64,000 nucleotides of DNA from an uncultured Bacteroides sp. (GCF_963676325.1 NZ_OY781099.1:1178001-1242000), one strand, 5' to 3'; positions 36,575-44,790 are shown, numbered from the stretch's first letter. Translations and numbers: made by a program. The notes: a model not told the origin generated them from the letters alone.

Positions 36575-37294
36575 ATGAAGAATTTCTTAAAATCAGTTTT
36601 ACTCTTTTCGTTGTTGGTCGTTACTACAACAAGAACATTTGCAGGAGAAGTTTTAAAACAAGGAACTGATGAAAAAACAAGAATCAGTTATAGTGTTGAA
36701 CGAGGCAGTGATAAGCTGAAAGTTACGTTGGTATTTGGTGATAAAATGGAACTGGCTAGAGTTGTTCGGAGTGGATTTTCTCTATTTATAGATGAAAAAG
36801 GAAAGAACAAGCAAGACAAAGGGCTTATTGTAGCAGGAATTGTTCCGCAAAAGATGGAAGAACCAGACGATCTGCGTGCCGGATTCTTTAGAGATGGAAC
36901 ATGGAAAGATGGTTCAAAGGAAACTTTAGTTGATTTGTTTCTGGCTACTCCGCCATTCTCTGCGGTTTATCAATCAGATTCTCTGAAATCTACCTGTACG
37001 GTGAATATTCCTATAGAATACGTCAGTACTAAAGATATTAAAGACATAAAGAAACTATCCATTGGTTTTATATCTACCCATAAAAGACCAGGCGGGGATA
37101 GAGTGCAAGGTGAAGAAAATGGTTCAGGCGCAGGATTTGGAAGAGGAGGCCAACGCGGTGGAGGCCGTGGAATGAGAGGCGGCAATATGGGCGGCGGAAT
37201 GAGAGGTAACAGAGGTGGAGAAATGAGAGGCAATAATTCTAATTCAATGAATAGGGGAGCTATTGAATTGTGGATGGAGATTGAAAATAAATAA
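36575..37294 (+). CDS. Secreted protein with glycine/arginine-rich tail
   Basis: I do not recognise a family. The 239-residue product has a signal peptide (to about 23, TRTFAG), a beta-rich middle (about 30-165) and a low-complexity segment of Gly, Arg, Met and Asn (about 180-228, repeated RGG and MRGG units), closing with AIELWMEIENK. The tail resembles RGG-type flexible linkers, and the last eight residues look like the final strand of the folded domain, so the Gly-rich part may be a loop rather than a terminus. It follows the acyltransferase by 33 bp and ends before a strong terminator. Confidence 0.75.
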   Translation: MKNFLKSVLLFSLLVVTTTRTFAGEVLKQGTDEKTRISYSVERGSDKLKVTLVFGDKMELARVVRSGFSLFIDEKGKNKQDKGLIVAGIVPQKMEEPDDLRAGFFRDGTWKDGSKETLVDLFLATPPFSAVYQSDSLKSTCTVNIPIEYVSTKDIKDIKKLSIGFISTHKRPGGDRVQGEENGSGAGFGRGGQRGGGRGMRGGNMGGGMRGNRGGEMRGNNSNSMNRGAIELWMEIENK

Positions 37295-37312
37295 TTGAGC
37301 TATATTTTAGTG

Positions 37313-37370
37313 CGCGGAAAAATACCCTCTATATTCTGTTATTATAGGGGGTGGGAATAATTTTTCCGCG
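37313..37370. terminator. Long hairpin, probable bidirectional terminator
   Basis: CGCGGAAAAAT (37313-37323) pairs perfectly with ATTTTTCCGCG (37360-37370), and an inner ACCCTCTAT pairs with ATAGGGGGT apart from G-U and A-C wobbles. It sits between two convergent genes (stops at 37294 and 37469), so it can serve both strands. Confidence 0.7.
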
Positions 37371-37468
37371 GCTTATAATCAAATAGTTAACTCAAAAAGT
37401 AAAACGTCTTGTCAGAAAACAACCTTATAAGTTGCCCCTCAAAATGAAAAAGTAGAGTTAAAAAGTGT

Positions 37469-39289
37469 TTAATCTCTCTTTCTCAGTATTTTAAACTGGT
37501 CAATCTCGTGTTTTCGCACCTTTTCCACCTCAAACCAACGATTAATTTCAGTACTTGTTACACCGCTATTTACAAATACTCCCTGCTTTTTATATACTTG
37601 TGTAAGTATCACTTTTATCTCATTTCGGGAATAATGTCCTCCTATATCAAACAGCTGGTGAACAGCATTTCGCATAGCGAAGGATTTCTTTATGGCATGC
37701 TCGTTTTGTTTATTGATGGAACGCTCCATAGCCTTCACATTGAAATCCAGCTTCTCACGGATAAACTTACTGCCCAGTTTCTCGTAACAGGCATAAAGAG
37801 TCTGATCGTCTTTGCCGGTTATCAGTCTTGAGAGCAGGTGATGATATTTCTTTTGTGCATTTTCATTGGGATTCATGCGTAATTTCTCCAGTGCCTCAAA
37901 GCGCAACAAGAGCAGCGCAAAACGCCCTTTGCGGGTTCGCTGACGGTGCAGAGCCAACCTATCATCATCACTGAAAAGATGCTGCTGAGGCTCATGCTCT
38001 ATATTAAAGAATCCGGTGGCACGATACGCTTCATATAAATTGGAAGGGTAGGTGTAGAGCGATTTCACAAGTTCAGCCTCGTACAAGTTACTGATAAGGA
38101 AAGGATCGGGTTTGCCGGCTTCGTCTAAATAAGGAAGATAACTGTTGCTGCCTAAAGCTTCCCTTAACAAGGTTCGCTTTCCATCATTCGTAGTTTGTTT
38201 CAATAGCTTTTGCCAATCGTTATATATATCTTCGGCTCCCTGCAACCAACTATTGATTTCCGGTTCACTTTTATATTCCAGATTCGGACGGATGGAACTG
38301 ATGTGTGTAATGCTTTTCACGCCGTTTCTGAATCGTCCCACAATTTGTATGGCTTCAGTCTTAGGATCAATAGCCGATTGTGGCGCACCGTACATATCTG
38401 AAATAATAATCACATGAGGCGGTATTTTCGACATAATATCTACAGCGGAAAAGAAACGGCTTGTGAAGAAATTGAACGGCATCAGTTCATCAATCACGGT
38501 CGACTTCTTTCTCTTTCCGGCTTTCCATAGTTTAAACGTGCTCTCCTCACTGCAAAAAGTGTAGCAATCTTGTATTGCAGACACATCCACAAAGAGCGAG
38601 TCTATTGTGTCAATGGAATTTGTAAAGATGCATACCCGTGATTTCTTTGTGATTTTAAGTTCGGTGAGTAGTTCTATCAACGATTCACAAATATTGTTTG
38701 TAGTAATCAGTCTCATCTTTTTCTTGTAATCATAAGTGGGTACCACTTTTAGTATGCGGAATCCCTGATTAACGAGTCGTTCATCCTCGGCTATGATAGG
38801 AGTAGCCGAAACCATTGCTTTCGATTGAAAAAGGAAAAAGTCGCTCATTGGACTGGATATACTTCCCCGGTAATCAACATCCTGCACCAGCTTTTCGCAC
38901 TCATCGAACAGCATAAAACACTCGCTGTGCATATTAATCTGCTGATCTTCCATAGCCTCCTTTACCTTCTGAAAACTCTCCGGTGTGGTAAGAATTTTGT
39001 AATGCTGGTTCTTGTTCTTTTCCAGGAAATCAGCTATATGTTGCACCATTACCCCCTTGTGAACAGCCAGCGTATGCTTGTGCTTCTTCGCTTTATCCAC
39101 AATAACCGGCACATTAGGTTCAATGATGATAGACTTTCGCGGGGAGGTAAGTTCGCAGTAAGTAGCCCCCAGTCCGGGAAGCATCTTGTTAATCACACAG
39201 TTAGTAGGCAGGGCTGCAAAACCTTCACGCTTCAAAGCATCAGACAGATATTCCTTTTCGTGAATCTTGATAATTCTTTCTCGTAGCAT
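37469..39289 (-). CDS. Superfamily 2 DEAD/DEAH-like helicase with lysine-less Walker A
   Basis: The 606-residue product shows helicase motifs in order: a Walker-A-like LPGLGATYCE (about residues 37-46), IIIEPNVPVI (motif Ia), KILTTPES (Ib), MLFDECEKL (Walker B, DEAH-like), VSATPI (motif III), then in the second domain CIFTNSID, IIISDMYGAPQSAI and IQIVGRFRNG (motif VI). The usual Walker A lysine is replaced, as in helicases I associate with Bacteroidetes phages and mobile elements. The C-terminal ~200 residues are unassigned. The ATG complementary to 39287-39289 is chosen because an upstream TTG lies within a TACCTTTG promoter element. The gene stands alone, at the start of an accessory-looking region. 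Confidence 0.75.
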   Translation of the reverse strand: MLRERIIKIHEKEYLSDALKREGFAALPTNCVINKMLPGLGATYCELTSPRKSIIIEPNVPVIVDKAKKHKHTLAVHKGVMVQHIADFLEKNKNQHYKILTTPESFQKVKEAMEDQQINMHSECFMLFDECEKLVQDVDYRGSISSPMSDFFLFQSKAMVSATPIIAEDERLVNQGFRILKVVPTYDYKKKMRLITTNNICESLIELLTELKITKKSRVCIFTNSIDTIDSLFVDVSAIQDCYTFCSEESTFKLWKAGKRKKSTVIDELMPFNFFTSRFFSAVDIMSKIPPHVIIISDMYGAPQSAIDPKTEAIQIVGRFRNGVKSITHISSIRPNLEYKSEPEINSWLQGAEDIYNDWQKLLKQTTNDGKRTLLREALGSNSYLPYLDEAGKPDPFLISNLYEAELVKSLYTYPSNLYEAYRATGFFNIEHEPQQHLFSDDDRLALHRQRTRKGRFALLLLRFEALEKLRMNPNENAQKKYHHLLSRLITGKDDQTLYACYEKLGSKFIREKLDFNVKAMERSINKQNEHAIKKSFAMRNAVHQLFDIGGHYSRNEIKVILTQVYKKQGVFVNSGVTSTEINRWFEVEKVRKHEIDQFKILRKRD

Positions 39290-39316
39290 TAAATTAATTT
39301 TGGTTAATAAAGGGCG

Positions 39317-39324
39317 CAAAGGTA
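39317..39324 (-). promoter_or_regulatory. -7 promoter element of the helicase gene
   Basis: On the minus strand TACCTTTG lies 27 bp upstream of the chosen helicase ATG and matches TAnnTTTG. It rules out translation starts further upstream. Confidence 0.55.
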
Positions 39325-39547
39325 ACTTTATTTCTCACAATTTATACTATATGTTTTGAAAATATATAAGGTTGTTTTGGCTGGTTTGTCTAGTTGTTTT
39401 TTTATTTATTGGCGAGAGATTTTGGGAGGGTGGGGTTGTTTCGCTCGGGGGGATTATCTCTTGATAGTTTTTAATTACATGATCTGAAGATCTTTTTCTA
39501 AAATGAATATTATCGAAAGATGAATTTATTTCTTACTTTAAATATTA

Positions 39548-39580
39548 TTTGTGTATATTATTTCTTATTTCGTATCTTTG
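39548..39580 (+). promoter_or_regulatory. Consensus promoter before the AT-rich membrane-protein genes
   Basis: TTTG (39548-39551) and TATCTTTG (39573-39580) are 21 bp apart, matching the Bacteroides housekeeping promoter. It lies downstream of an ATG at 39520, so the gene probably starts at 39601. Confidence 0.7.
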
Positions 39581-39600
39581 AGCTTTTATGTATTTGTTTA

Positions 39601-40038
39601 ATGTATGAATTAGTTGAGAATCTTCTTAGAAAATACACAACCTCGAATAAATTTATAATTATGTCAACAAGCATTCAAATGTTTTTTTTATTTATTATTC
39701 TTTCCTTTATGGCAACATTAGGGTTTATTGTTTTTCTTTTTTCTGGTGATATAGATATTTTCTTTTCAGCTTTGACAACAGCTTCAGGTGCTGCATTTGT
39801 ATTAGCATTTAGAGCAAGGGTTTGGGATGAAAAGAAAATAATAGAATTAGAGCAAAATAGATATTGGGTAATGTCCATATTAATTTTGGCTATTTTGGAA
39901 TGTATATTTCTATATTTGATTTATCTTTCTCAGAATGCCTACATTATGTCAATATCTAATTTTCTTATAAAATGGATTAGGCCTTTTGTTTTTATAATTC
40001 CTATTTGGATACTAACTTTGTATAATTTAAGAAAATAG
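39601..40038 (+). CDS. Small AT-rich membrane protein of unknown function
   Basis: I do not recognise a family. From the ATG at 39601 the 145-residue product has a short amphipathic N-terminus (MYELVENLLRKYTTSNKF) and four predicted membrane helices in two pairs (about 25-45, 50-65, 85-105 and 115-140), with a charged loop RARVWDEKKIIELEQNRYW between pairs. The longer frame from 39520 would start upstream of the consensus promoter. It is followed after 4 bp by the RDD gene, implying co-expression and perhaps a membrane complex. Base composition is clearly more AT-rich than the PUL genes. Confidence 0.6.
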   Translation: MYELVENLLRKYTTSNKFIIMSTSIQMFFLFIILSFMATLGFIVFLFSGDIDIFFSALTTASGAAFVLAFRARVWDEKKIIELEQNRYWVMSILILAILECIFLYLIYLSQNAYIMSISNFLIKWIRPFVFIIPIWILTLYNLRK

Positions 40039-40042
40039 TTAT

Positions 40043-40531
40043 ATGGTAATTAAACGTTTATTGGCATTTGGTATAGATTTAATGATTATTATTGTAATTG
40101 AAAACGTACTGTTTCTTACAACATACATAATTAAATCTCAATTTACAATGCAGTTTTTTTCAGCATTAATGATTACACTATTGTTATGTAAAGATTGCAT
40201 TAACGGGCAGAGTTTTGGAAAAAGAGTAATGAAACTACAAGTTGTTGATAGCAATACAGAAGAGAACATTTCTGCTGTCAGGCACATTGTGAGAAATCTA
40301 TTTTTGCCTTTATGGTGCATTGAAATCTTAATCCTGATGATTTCTAAAAAGAAACGAATTGGCGATTATATTGCTAAAACTAAAGTAATAAGTAATCATG
40401 CATCTGTAGGCAAAATTCAACTTGATAAAAACACTTTATTTGTCATTTTACTCTGTTTTATTGTGATTTTCTTGTTAATGTTTATCCTATTTAACCTTAT
40501 AGATTCACCAATTTTGCAATTATTATTTTGA
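40043..40531 (+). CDS. RDD-family membrane protein
   Basis: The 162-residue product begins VIKRLLAFGIDLMIIIVIE, with the R...D pattern that names the RDD family, followed by three or four membrane helices, NGQSFGKRVMKLQVVD and KKRIGDYIAKTKVI, the conserved C-terminal Arg/Asp motif. RDD proteins are small inner-membrane proteins; some act in ion or drug exchange, most are uncharacterised. It is translated directly after the preceding membrane protein. Confidence 0.82.
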   Translation: MVIKRLLAFGIDLMIIIVIENVLFLTTYIIKSQFTMQFFSALMITLLLCKDCINGQSFGKRVMKLQVVDSNTEENISAVRHIVRNLFLPLWCIEILILMISKKKRIGDYIAKTKVISNHASVGKIQLDKNTLFVILLCFIVIFLLMFILFNLIDSPILQLLF

Positions 40532-40694
40532 AATCGTTTTTTGCCCATAGGTTTTAAGTATTCCTTGTTCAATCGGATTTCTCGTTTTTTGAGTAAAGTG
40601 TACTTTCATCAAATAATCTGTGAATAGACTGTTTTTATTGGTCCCGAATTCTTTATCACATTCCACATTGATAAATATAAATGAATAATATAAT

Positions 40695-41555
40695 ATGAGA
40701 AAGTGTGTTTTGATTTTTTTTGTGCTAAACTTACTGATCGTAAATAGCATTAATAGCCAAACGAGAATAGAGAACAGTTTACTTTGGGAAATTACTGGTA
40801 ATGGTTTAAAGAAGCCATCTTATTTATTTGGAACAAATCATGTAGTTTCATACACGTTTATTCTAGATAGCATCCGTGGATTTAGAAAAGCTTTTCATTC
40901 AGTTCGGCAAGTTGCAGTAGAACACACTGTTTCGCCTGATGCGATTGATAAAACTTTGTTTATGATGCCTTTAGACACTACTTATCAAATGATATATACG
41001 CCAAAAGAATTTGCATTTGTTGATTCTGTTATGAAAATAAACATTCAAAACACTCGCGTAACTAATCCATATAAGTGTAAACCGATGGTTTGGTATTTAG
41101 CAAGTATAGCAAAAACAAGTGCAAAGCCTGATATATTAGTAATTGATGCATATCTAATGCAAGTTGCAAAGAGTAGTAATTACAAGTTAATTGGACTTGA
41201 GGGAAAAGATGAAATTGACAGAGCTTATAGAAAAATGTTCTCTTCGTCATCACTAAAAGATCAGGCAAGTCTATTATTGGAACAATTAAAAGACCCTCAA
41301 AAGAGTATAATGAACTCTTCAAAAATAATTTCCGAGTACAAAAAGCAAAATCTAAATGCATTTGAACAATATTTATCTAATTTTGAAGGTGTAAATGCAA
41401 AAGAAAGGAATCAGCTCTGGATGGAAAAAATTCCTGTAATTATAAAGCAGGAGCCTACACTTATTGCTGTTGGTGCAGGTCATTTGGTTGGAGAATATGG
41501 ATTAATTAATCAGTTAAGGAAACAAGGGTTTACTGTAAAACCAGTAAAGCAATAA
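40695..41555 (+). CDS. TraB/GumN-family secreted protein
   Basis: The 286-residue product has a signal peptide (to about 21, NSINSQ) and the TraB/GumN pattern: LLWEITGNGLKKPSYLFGTNHV near the start, QVAVEHTVSPD, YKLIGLEGKDEID in the middle, and NQLWMEKIPVIIKQEPTLIAVGAGHLVGEYGLINQLRKQGF at the end. The two paired GT.H and G.GH motifs suggest a metal-dependent hydrolase of the TIKI/TraB fold, acting in the periplasm. It follows the RDD gene by 163 bp and ends just before the left 37-bp direct repeat. Confidence 0.85.
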   Translation: MRKCVLIFFVLNLLIVNSINSQTRIENSLLWEITGNGLKKPSYLFGTNHVVSYTFILDSIRGFRKAFHSVRQVAVEHTVSPDAIDKTLFMMPLDTTYQMIYTPKEFAFVDSVMKINIQNTRVTNPYKCKPMVWYLASIAKTSAKPDILVIDAYLMQVAKSSNYKLIGLEGKDEIDRAYRKMFSSSSLKDQASLLLEQLKDPQKSIMNSSKIISEYKKQNLNAFEQYLSNFEGVNAKERNQLWMEKIPVIIKQEPTLIAVGAGHLVGEYGLINQLRKQGFTVKPVKQ

Positions 41556-41609
41556 GCAATGTATAAATCATTGTTTAATGTAGTTTTAACTCAGGTGTGT
41601 TATATAGCC

Positions 41610-41646
41610 TGATTGATTTTAAATAATCTAATAGATTGTTACTTAT
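41610..41646. repeat. 37-bp direct repeat, left copy
   Basis: These 37 bases are identical to 44853-44889; a further 6 bases (ATATAG) match just upstream after a 2-base mismatch. The copy overlaps the last codon of the LysR gene. It contains the small palindrome AATCTAATAGATT. The two copies bracket a 3.2-kb block of regulator, redox genes and broken genes. Confidence 0.8.
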
Positions 41647-42527
41647 AAAAGATAATTAGTTTTTAGTTCTAATAAATCAAAGAAAACTTTTATTGCCTTT
41701 CTCAGATACATTCCTTTAGGATAAAGCAGTTCAACATTCATTGGCAGACTATTATTCTTAAACGGAACCGCCTTTAAATCATTCTCACCAATAATAATGG
41801 AATCTACGAGAATGGCAACCCATTTTCCGGTACGAACAAGATGAAGCAGCGTATGAATCTCATTAATCTCCAATGATGGTTTCAGTTGAGTGTCCGACTC
41901 ACTAACCATCGCGTCAAACATTCTACGTGCATTCATACCAGGAGCAGGAGTGGCAATCTTGTATTTCTTTAGTTGTGTGAGAGTTATACTTTCCTTTTCA
42001 GCCAAAGGGCAATCTTTAGAAACTATTGCTGAGAGATGATAAGTATGAAGAAACACTTCCTGTATAAGTTCATCTTTTTTCATCAGGTTAAAGGCTATTG
42101 CAAAGTCAACCTTACGTTCTCGGACAGCCTCAATCAGATCATCTTGTTTGAAAAACTGCACTTCAAACTTAATTTGAGGGTACAGAGAAGAGTATTTGTC
42201 TATGAGATTTGTAAGTAGTGTGGACAAACCAAAGGTGGAACCTATACGGATGGTTCCAGTTTTTATGTCATCGATATCACGGAGACGCTGCTTTGCATAA
42301 TCAGCGTCGGCCAAAGTTTGTCGCGCAAATGGAAGAAAGTCCTTGCCTTCTTCTGTAAGGAATACTTTACGACCTATCCTCTCAAAGAGTTGAACCCCCA
42401 AATCATTCTCCAATTGTTTGATTTGCTGGCTGAGAGTACTCTGAGTAATACAGCACAGATTAGCCGCTTCTGTAAAATTCAGAAGCTCAGCGCTCTTTAC
42501 AAAATACTTAAGTTGTCGCAATTCCAT
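41643..42527 (-). CDS. LysR-family transcriptional regulator
   Basis: The 294-residue product has the winged helix-turn-helix at 1-60 (MELRQLKYFVKSAELLNFTEAANLC, QSTLSQQIKQLENDLGVQLFER) and the two-lobed effector domain (about 90-290, GTIRIGSTFGLSTLL). LysR proteins usually control the divergent neighbour and respond to a small molecule or redox signal. It is divergent from the CCG-domain protein and nitroreductase genes, which are its probable targets. Its stop codon lies inside the left direct repeat, so the end of the gene coincides with the island border. Confidence 0.93.
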   Translation of the reverse strand: MELRQLKYFVKSAELLNFTEAANLCCITQSTLSQQIKQLENDLGVQLFERIGRKVFLTEEGKDFLPFARQTLADADYAKQRLRDIDDIKTGTIRIGSTFGLSTLLTNLIDKYSSLYPQIKFEVQFFKQDDLIEAVRERKVDFAIAFNLMKKDELIQEVFLHTYHLSAIVSKDCPLAEKESITLTQLKKYKIATPAPGMNARRMFDAMVSESDTQLKPSLEINEIHTLLHLVRTGKWVAILVDSIIIGENDLKAVPFKNNSLPMNVELLYPKGMYLRKAIKVFFDLLELKTNYLL

Positions 42528-42605
42528 ATCAATTAATCGATTTTATCAATGATAATCATAGAATATTTCCGTTTTGCAAATGTATTAGTATTCTATGAAA
42601 CAGAC

Positions 42606-42613
42606 TAATTTTG
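42606..42613 (+). promoter_or_regulatory. -7 promoter element of the CCG-domain gene
   Basis: TAATTTTG matches TAnnTTTG and lies 23 bp before the ATG at 42637. It falls inside an upstream in-frame extension (ATG at 42595), so the later start is preferred. Confidence 0.5.
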
Positions 42614-42636
42614 TATCAACAAAAAAATATTTAGAT

Positions 42637-43392
42637 ATGAATTATAGATATATAGCAAGTTGTGTATTTACAAGAGACTACCCAACGGTGAGTCTCAAAA
42701 TTCAGAATTATCTGAAAAGTAAATTTGAGATGGATATCATCAGATGTTGTGTGGATAAATATAAGGTCAAAGTCTTCGAAGATGCAATGCCCCCTGTTGT
42801 AGCAAAAGAATGGAAGGCTACAGAACTATACAAACCTTATAATCAGGAAACAACGATGATAAGTATCTGCCACAATTGTTCGGCAATCTTTCAGGAAGCT
42901 CATCCTGAAGTACCAGTGATGTCTATATGGGAATTTATTTTGAAATATGATGAAAGCTTTCCATATCCAGATCTAAAAGATGAAGAAATAGCACTGCAAG
43001 ACTGTTGGCGATCATTCGATGATATGAAAGAACAAGATGCTGTGCGCGAGATACTGAAACGATGCAATGTTCGTATCATTGAACTTGAAGATAGCAGAGA
43101 ACGCACTAAATATTGCGGTGTTTCTACCCTCAGATCTGCACCGCCAAGAAATTTTAAACTTGTACCAAAACGATTTGTGGAAAATGCTCCTAAAGGATTT
43201 TTCGAACTACATAACGAAGAAGAGCAGAAGGCTTATATGAATAACTATGTAAAACAGATCAATACTAAAAGAGTCGTAAGTTATTGCCACTATTGTGCAG
43301 AGGGCTTTAGAATGATAGATCAGGAAAATACACATCTGGCTGAAATCCTTTTCGGCAAAGAAATTGTTTATTCAGCAAGAGTTAATAGATAA
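42637..43392 (+). CDS. CCG-domain (heterodisulfide reductase subunit B-like) protein
   Basis: The 251-residue product has two copies of a cysteine-rich CCG-type half. The first spans YIASCVFTRDYP (about 3-14), IIRCCVDKYK and ISICHNCSA. The second is variant, with LQDCWRSFDDMKEQD, LEDSRERTKYCGVST (YCG in place of CCG) and SYCHYCAEGF. This matches the domain of HdrB, glycolate and lactate oxidase subunits, which binds an unusual iron-sulfur cluster and handles thiols or quinone electrons. It is a stand-alone protein here with no HdrA/C partner, next to a nitroreductase and under a divergent LysR regulator. Assignment is by cysteine pattern. Confidence 0.65.
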   Translation: MNYRYIASCVFTRDYPTVSLKIQNYLKSKFEMDIIRCCVDKYKVKVFEDAMPPVVAKEWKATELYKPYNQETTMISICHNCSAIFQEAHPEVPVMSIWEFILKYDESFPYPDLKDEEIALQDCWRSFDDMKEQDAVREILKRCNVRIIELEDSRERTKYCGVSTLRSAPPRNFKLVPKRFVENAPKGFFELHNEEEQKAYMNNYVKQINTKRVVSYCHYCAEGFRMIDQENTHLAEILFGKEIVYSARVNR

Positions 43393-43407
43393 AAAAGTCA
43401 ATTAACA

Positions 43408-43559
43408 ATGAAAAGAGTTATTTAATTTTAGCAGTTATGTCAGCTCTTATGGTCTGTTCTTTCTAAAATGGAAAGGCTGAAAAAGAACAACGTGGGCAAG
43501 AATCTGTAGCCAAAACTAGCGAATGGACAAAGATTAAACCTATCCAATTGGATAAATAA
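43408..43559 (+). pseudogene. Broken gene for a small secreted protein
   Basis: An ATG at 43408 opens MKRVI and meets a stop at once. Allowing one added base restores a signal peptide (ILAVMSALMVCSF), after which an in-frame stop interrupts, then NGKAEKEQRGQESVAKTSEW leads to KIKPIQLDK and a final stop. A start codon, a signal peptide and a plausible mature beginning survive, but with a frameshift, a nonsense codon and early truncation. The original family cannot be told. Confidence 0.6.
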
Positions 43560-43573
43560 AATGAGATAAAAAA

Positions 43574-44110
43574 ATGGATTTCGATAGAATTATAGAAGAA
43601 AGAAGAAGTATTAGACAATACAATGCTGACAGAACAATTTCAATAGTGTCTATTGAAAAACTGATAGCATGTGCTCAAGAGGCCCCTACGTGGAAGAACT
43701 CACAGACGGGAAGATATTATGTAGCTATAGGTGATGAATCTAAAAAGCAGGTGCTTGAATGCCTTGCTCAGCAAAATCAGAAAGTAGCAGAAAGTGCTTC
43801 CGCATTGATAGTAACTACCTTCGTCAGCCATCGTTCTGGATTTGAACGTTCTGGAGAACCTACCAATGAACTGAAAGATGGTTGGGGGTGTTATGACTTG
43901 GGGATACAGAATGCTTTTTTGCTTTTGAAAGCAACAGACATGGGGATTGATTCTATTGTTCTGGGATTGAGAGATGCTGACGCTTTGCGTCATGTGCTCA
44001 ACATACCAAGTGAGGAGATCATTGTTTCTGTTATCGCATTAGGGTATCGGGATAATGATGTAATGCGTCCCAAACGCCGTCAAATGGCCGATATATTACA
44101 TGTTATGTAA
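43574..44110 (+). CDS. Nitroreductase-family protein
   Basis: The 178-residue product carries the FMN-binding nitroreductase fold: IIEERRSIRQYNAD at the N-terminus, EAPTWKNSQTGRYYVA, CYDLGIQNAFLLLKATDMGIDS in the middle, and VSVIALGYRDND near the end. These enzymes reduce nitro compounds, quinones or flavins with NAD(P)H in the cytoplasm. It follows the broken secreted-protein gene and belongs to the set divergent from LysR, suggesting a stress-response or electron-transfer role with the CCG protein. It is one of the few intact genes in the repeat-bounded block. Confidence 0.9.
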   Translation: MDFDRIIEERRSIRQYNADRTISIVSIEKLIACAQEAPTWKNSQTGRYYVAIGDESKKQVLECLAQQNQKVAESASALIVTTFVSHRSGFERSGEPTNELKDGWGCYDLGIQNAFLLLKATDMGIDSIVLGLRDADALRHVLNIPSEEIIVSVIALGYRDNDVMRPKRRQMADILHVM

Positions 44111-44124
44111 AAAATAAGAATTAA

Positions 44125-44560
44125 ATGAAAATAAAATTAATTCTGATGCCGATCATTATGACAATAATACCGATGACAATTAAAGCCAATAATATGATAA
44201 AATATAACTACCAACAGATAGAAAATGTAAAAGTGTTCTATCGTGAAGCAGGGAATCCAGATAAACCGACTATCTTACTTCTTCACGGATTCCCATCAAG
44301 CAGTGTGATGTTTCGCCAACTTATGCCAGAATTGGCAGATGAATATCATTTGATAGCACCTGATATGCCAGGATTCGGACAGACCGAAGCTCCTGACAAA
44401 CCAAATTTTGAGTATTCATTTTATAACTTGGCCAGGACAATAGATAAATTTACTGAGGCAATCGGGCTCACCCAATTTCGTTGATTCTGGTCATTTTGCA
44501 CTTGAAAGCCATCATTCAGAGATTGCTATTGAAATAATTCGGTTTCTGAAAAAAATATAA
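44125..44560 (+). pseudogene. Alpha/beta-hydrolase gene with large internal deletion
   Basis: The first 119 codons encode a signal-like N-terminus and the start of an alpha/beta hydrolase (VFYREAGNPDKPTILLLHGFP with the oxyanion HG, then PDMPGFGQTEAP), stopping at 44482-44484 after IGLTQFR. A change of frame then gives NFVDSGHFALESHHSE and EIIRFLKKI with a stop at 44560, the normal C-terminus including the catalytic His (GHFALE). The nucleophile Ser region and lid, perhaps 150 codons, are missing. The gene is therefore dead, decayed by internal deletion like the GH42 remnant. Confidence 0.75.
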
Positions 44561-44571
44561 GACATGAGTTC

Positions 44572-44647
44572 CCGATAAAATAAAGTTAGATGAATCAGGT
44601 AAGATCTGTAAAATTTGGTTTTATGATGATTCAACAAAATCCTGTAA
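44572..44647 (+). pseudogene. Possible remnant of a SnoaL/NTF2-like protein
   Basis: A short open stretch translates to KIKLDESGKICKIWFYDDST and a stop, resembling the C-terminal strands of SnoaL-like small enzymes. No start or upstream part remains. An overlapping 43-codon frame (44590-44721) is open but has no recognisable features. This is weak evidence for a further decayed gene. Confidence 0.35.
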
Positions 44648-44736
44648 CTCATAATTTGAAATCAAATTGGAGTAGTTACTGGGAAAGAGTAAAGGCTGTT
44701 GCGAAGTTAAGCAAGAAATAATTATTGGCTGTTTTG

Positions 44737-44790
44737 TGATTTATATCTAATAAAAGTGTTCATTTGCATAAATCTATTAGATATAAATCA
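44737..44790. repeat. Perfect 16-bp inverted repeat (AT-rich hairpin)
   Basis: TGATTTATATCTAATA (44737-44752) is the exact reverse complement of TATTAGATATAAATCA (44775-44790), with a 22-base loop. It lies 62 bp inside the right direct repeat and shares the ATCTAATA core with it. It could be a terminator-like hairpin or part of a recombination site. The rest of 44561-44995 shows no intact gene. Confidence 0.65.

Noticed and set aside
38825..39286. A 153-codon plus-strand frame
   Set aside because: It is fully antisense to the helicase gene, whose motifs are clear on the other strand.
44590..44721. A 43-codon open frame after the broken hydrolase
   Set aside because: It has no recognisable motif, overlaps a likely remnant in another frame, and lies in decayed DNA; not enough to call a gene.
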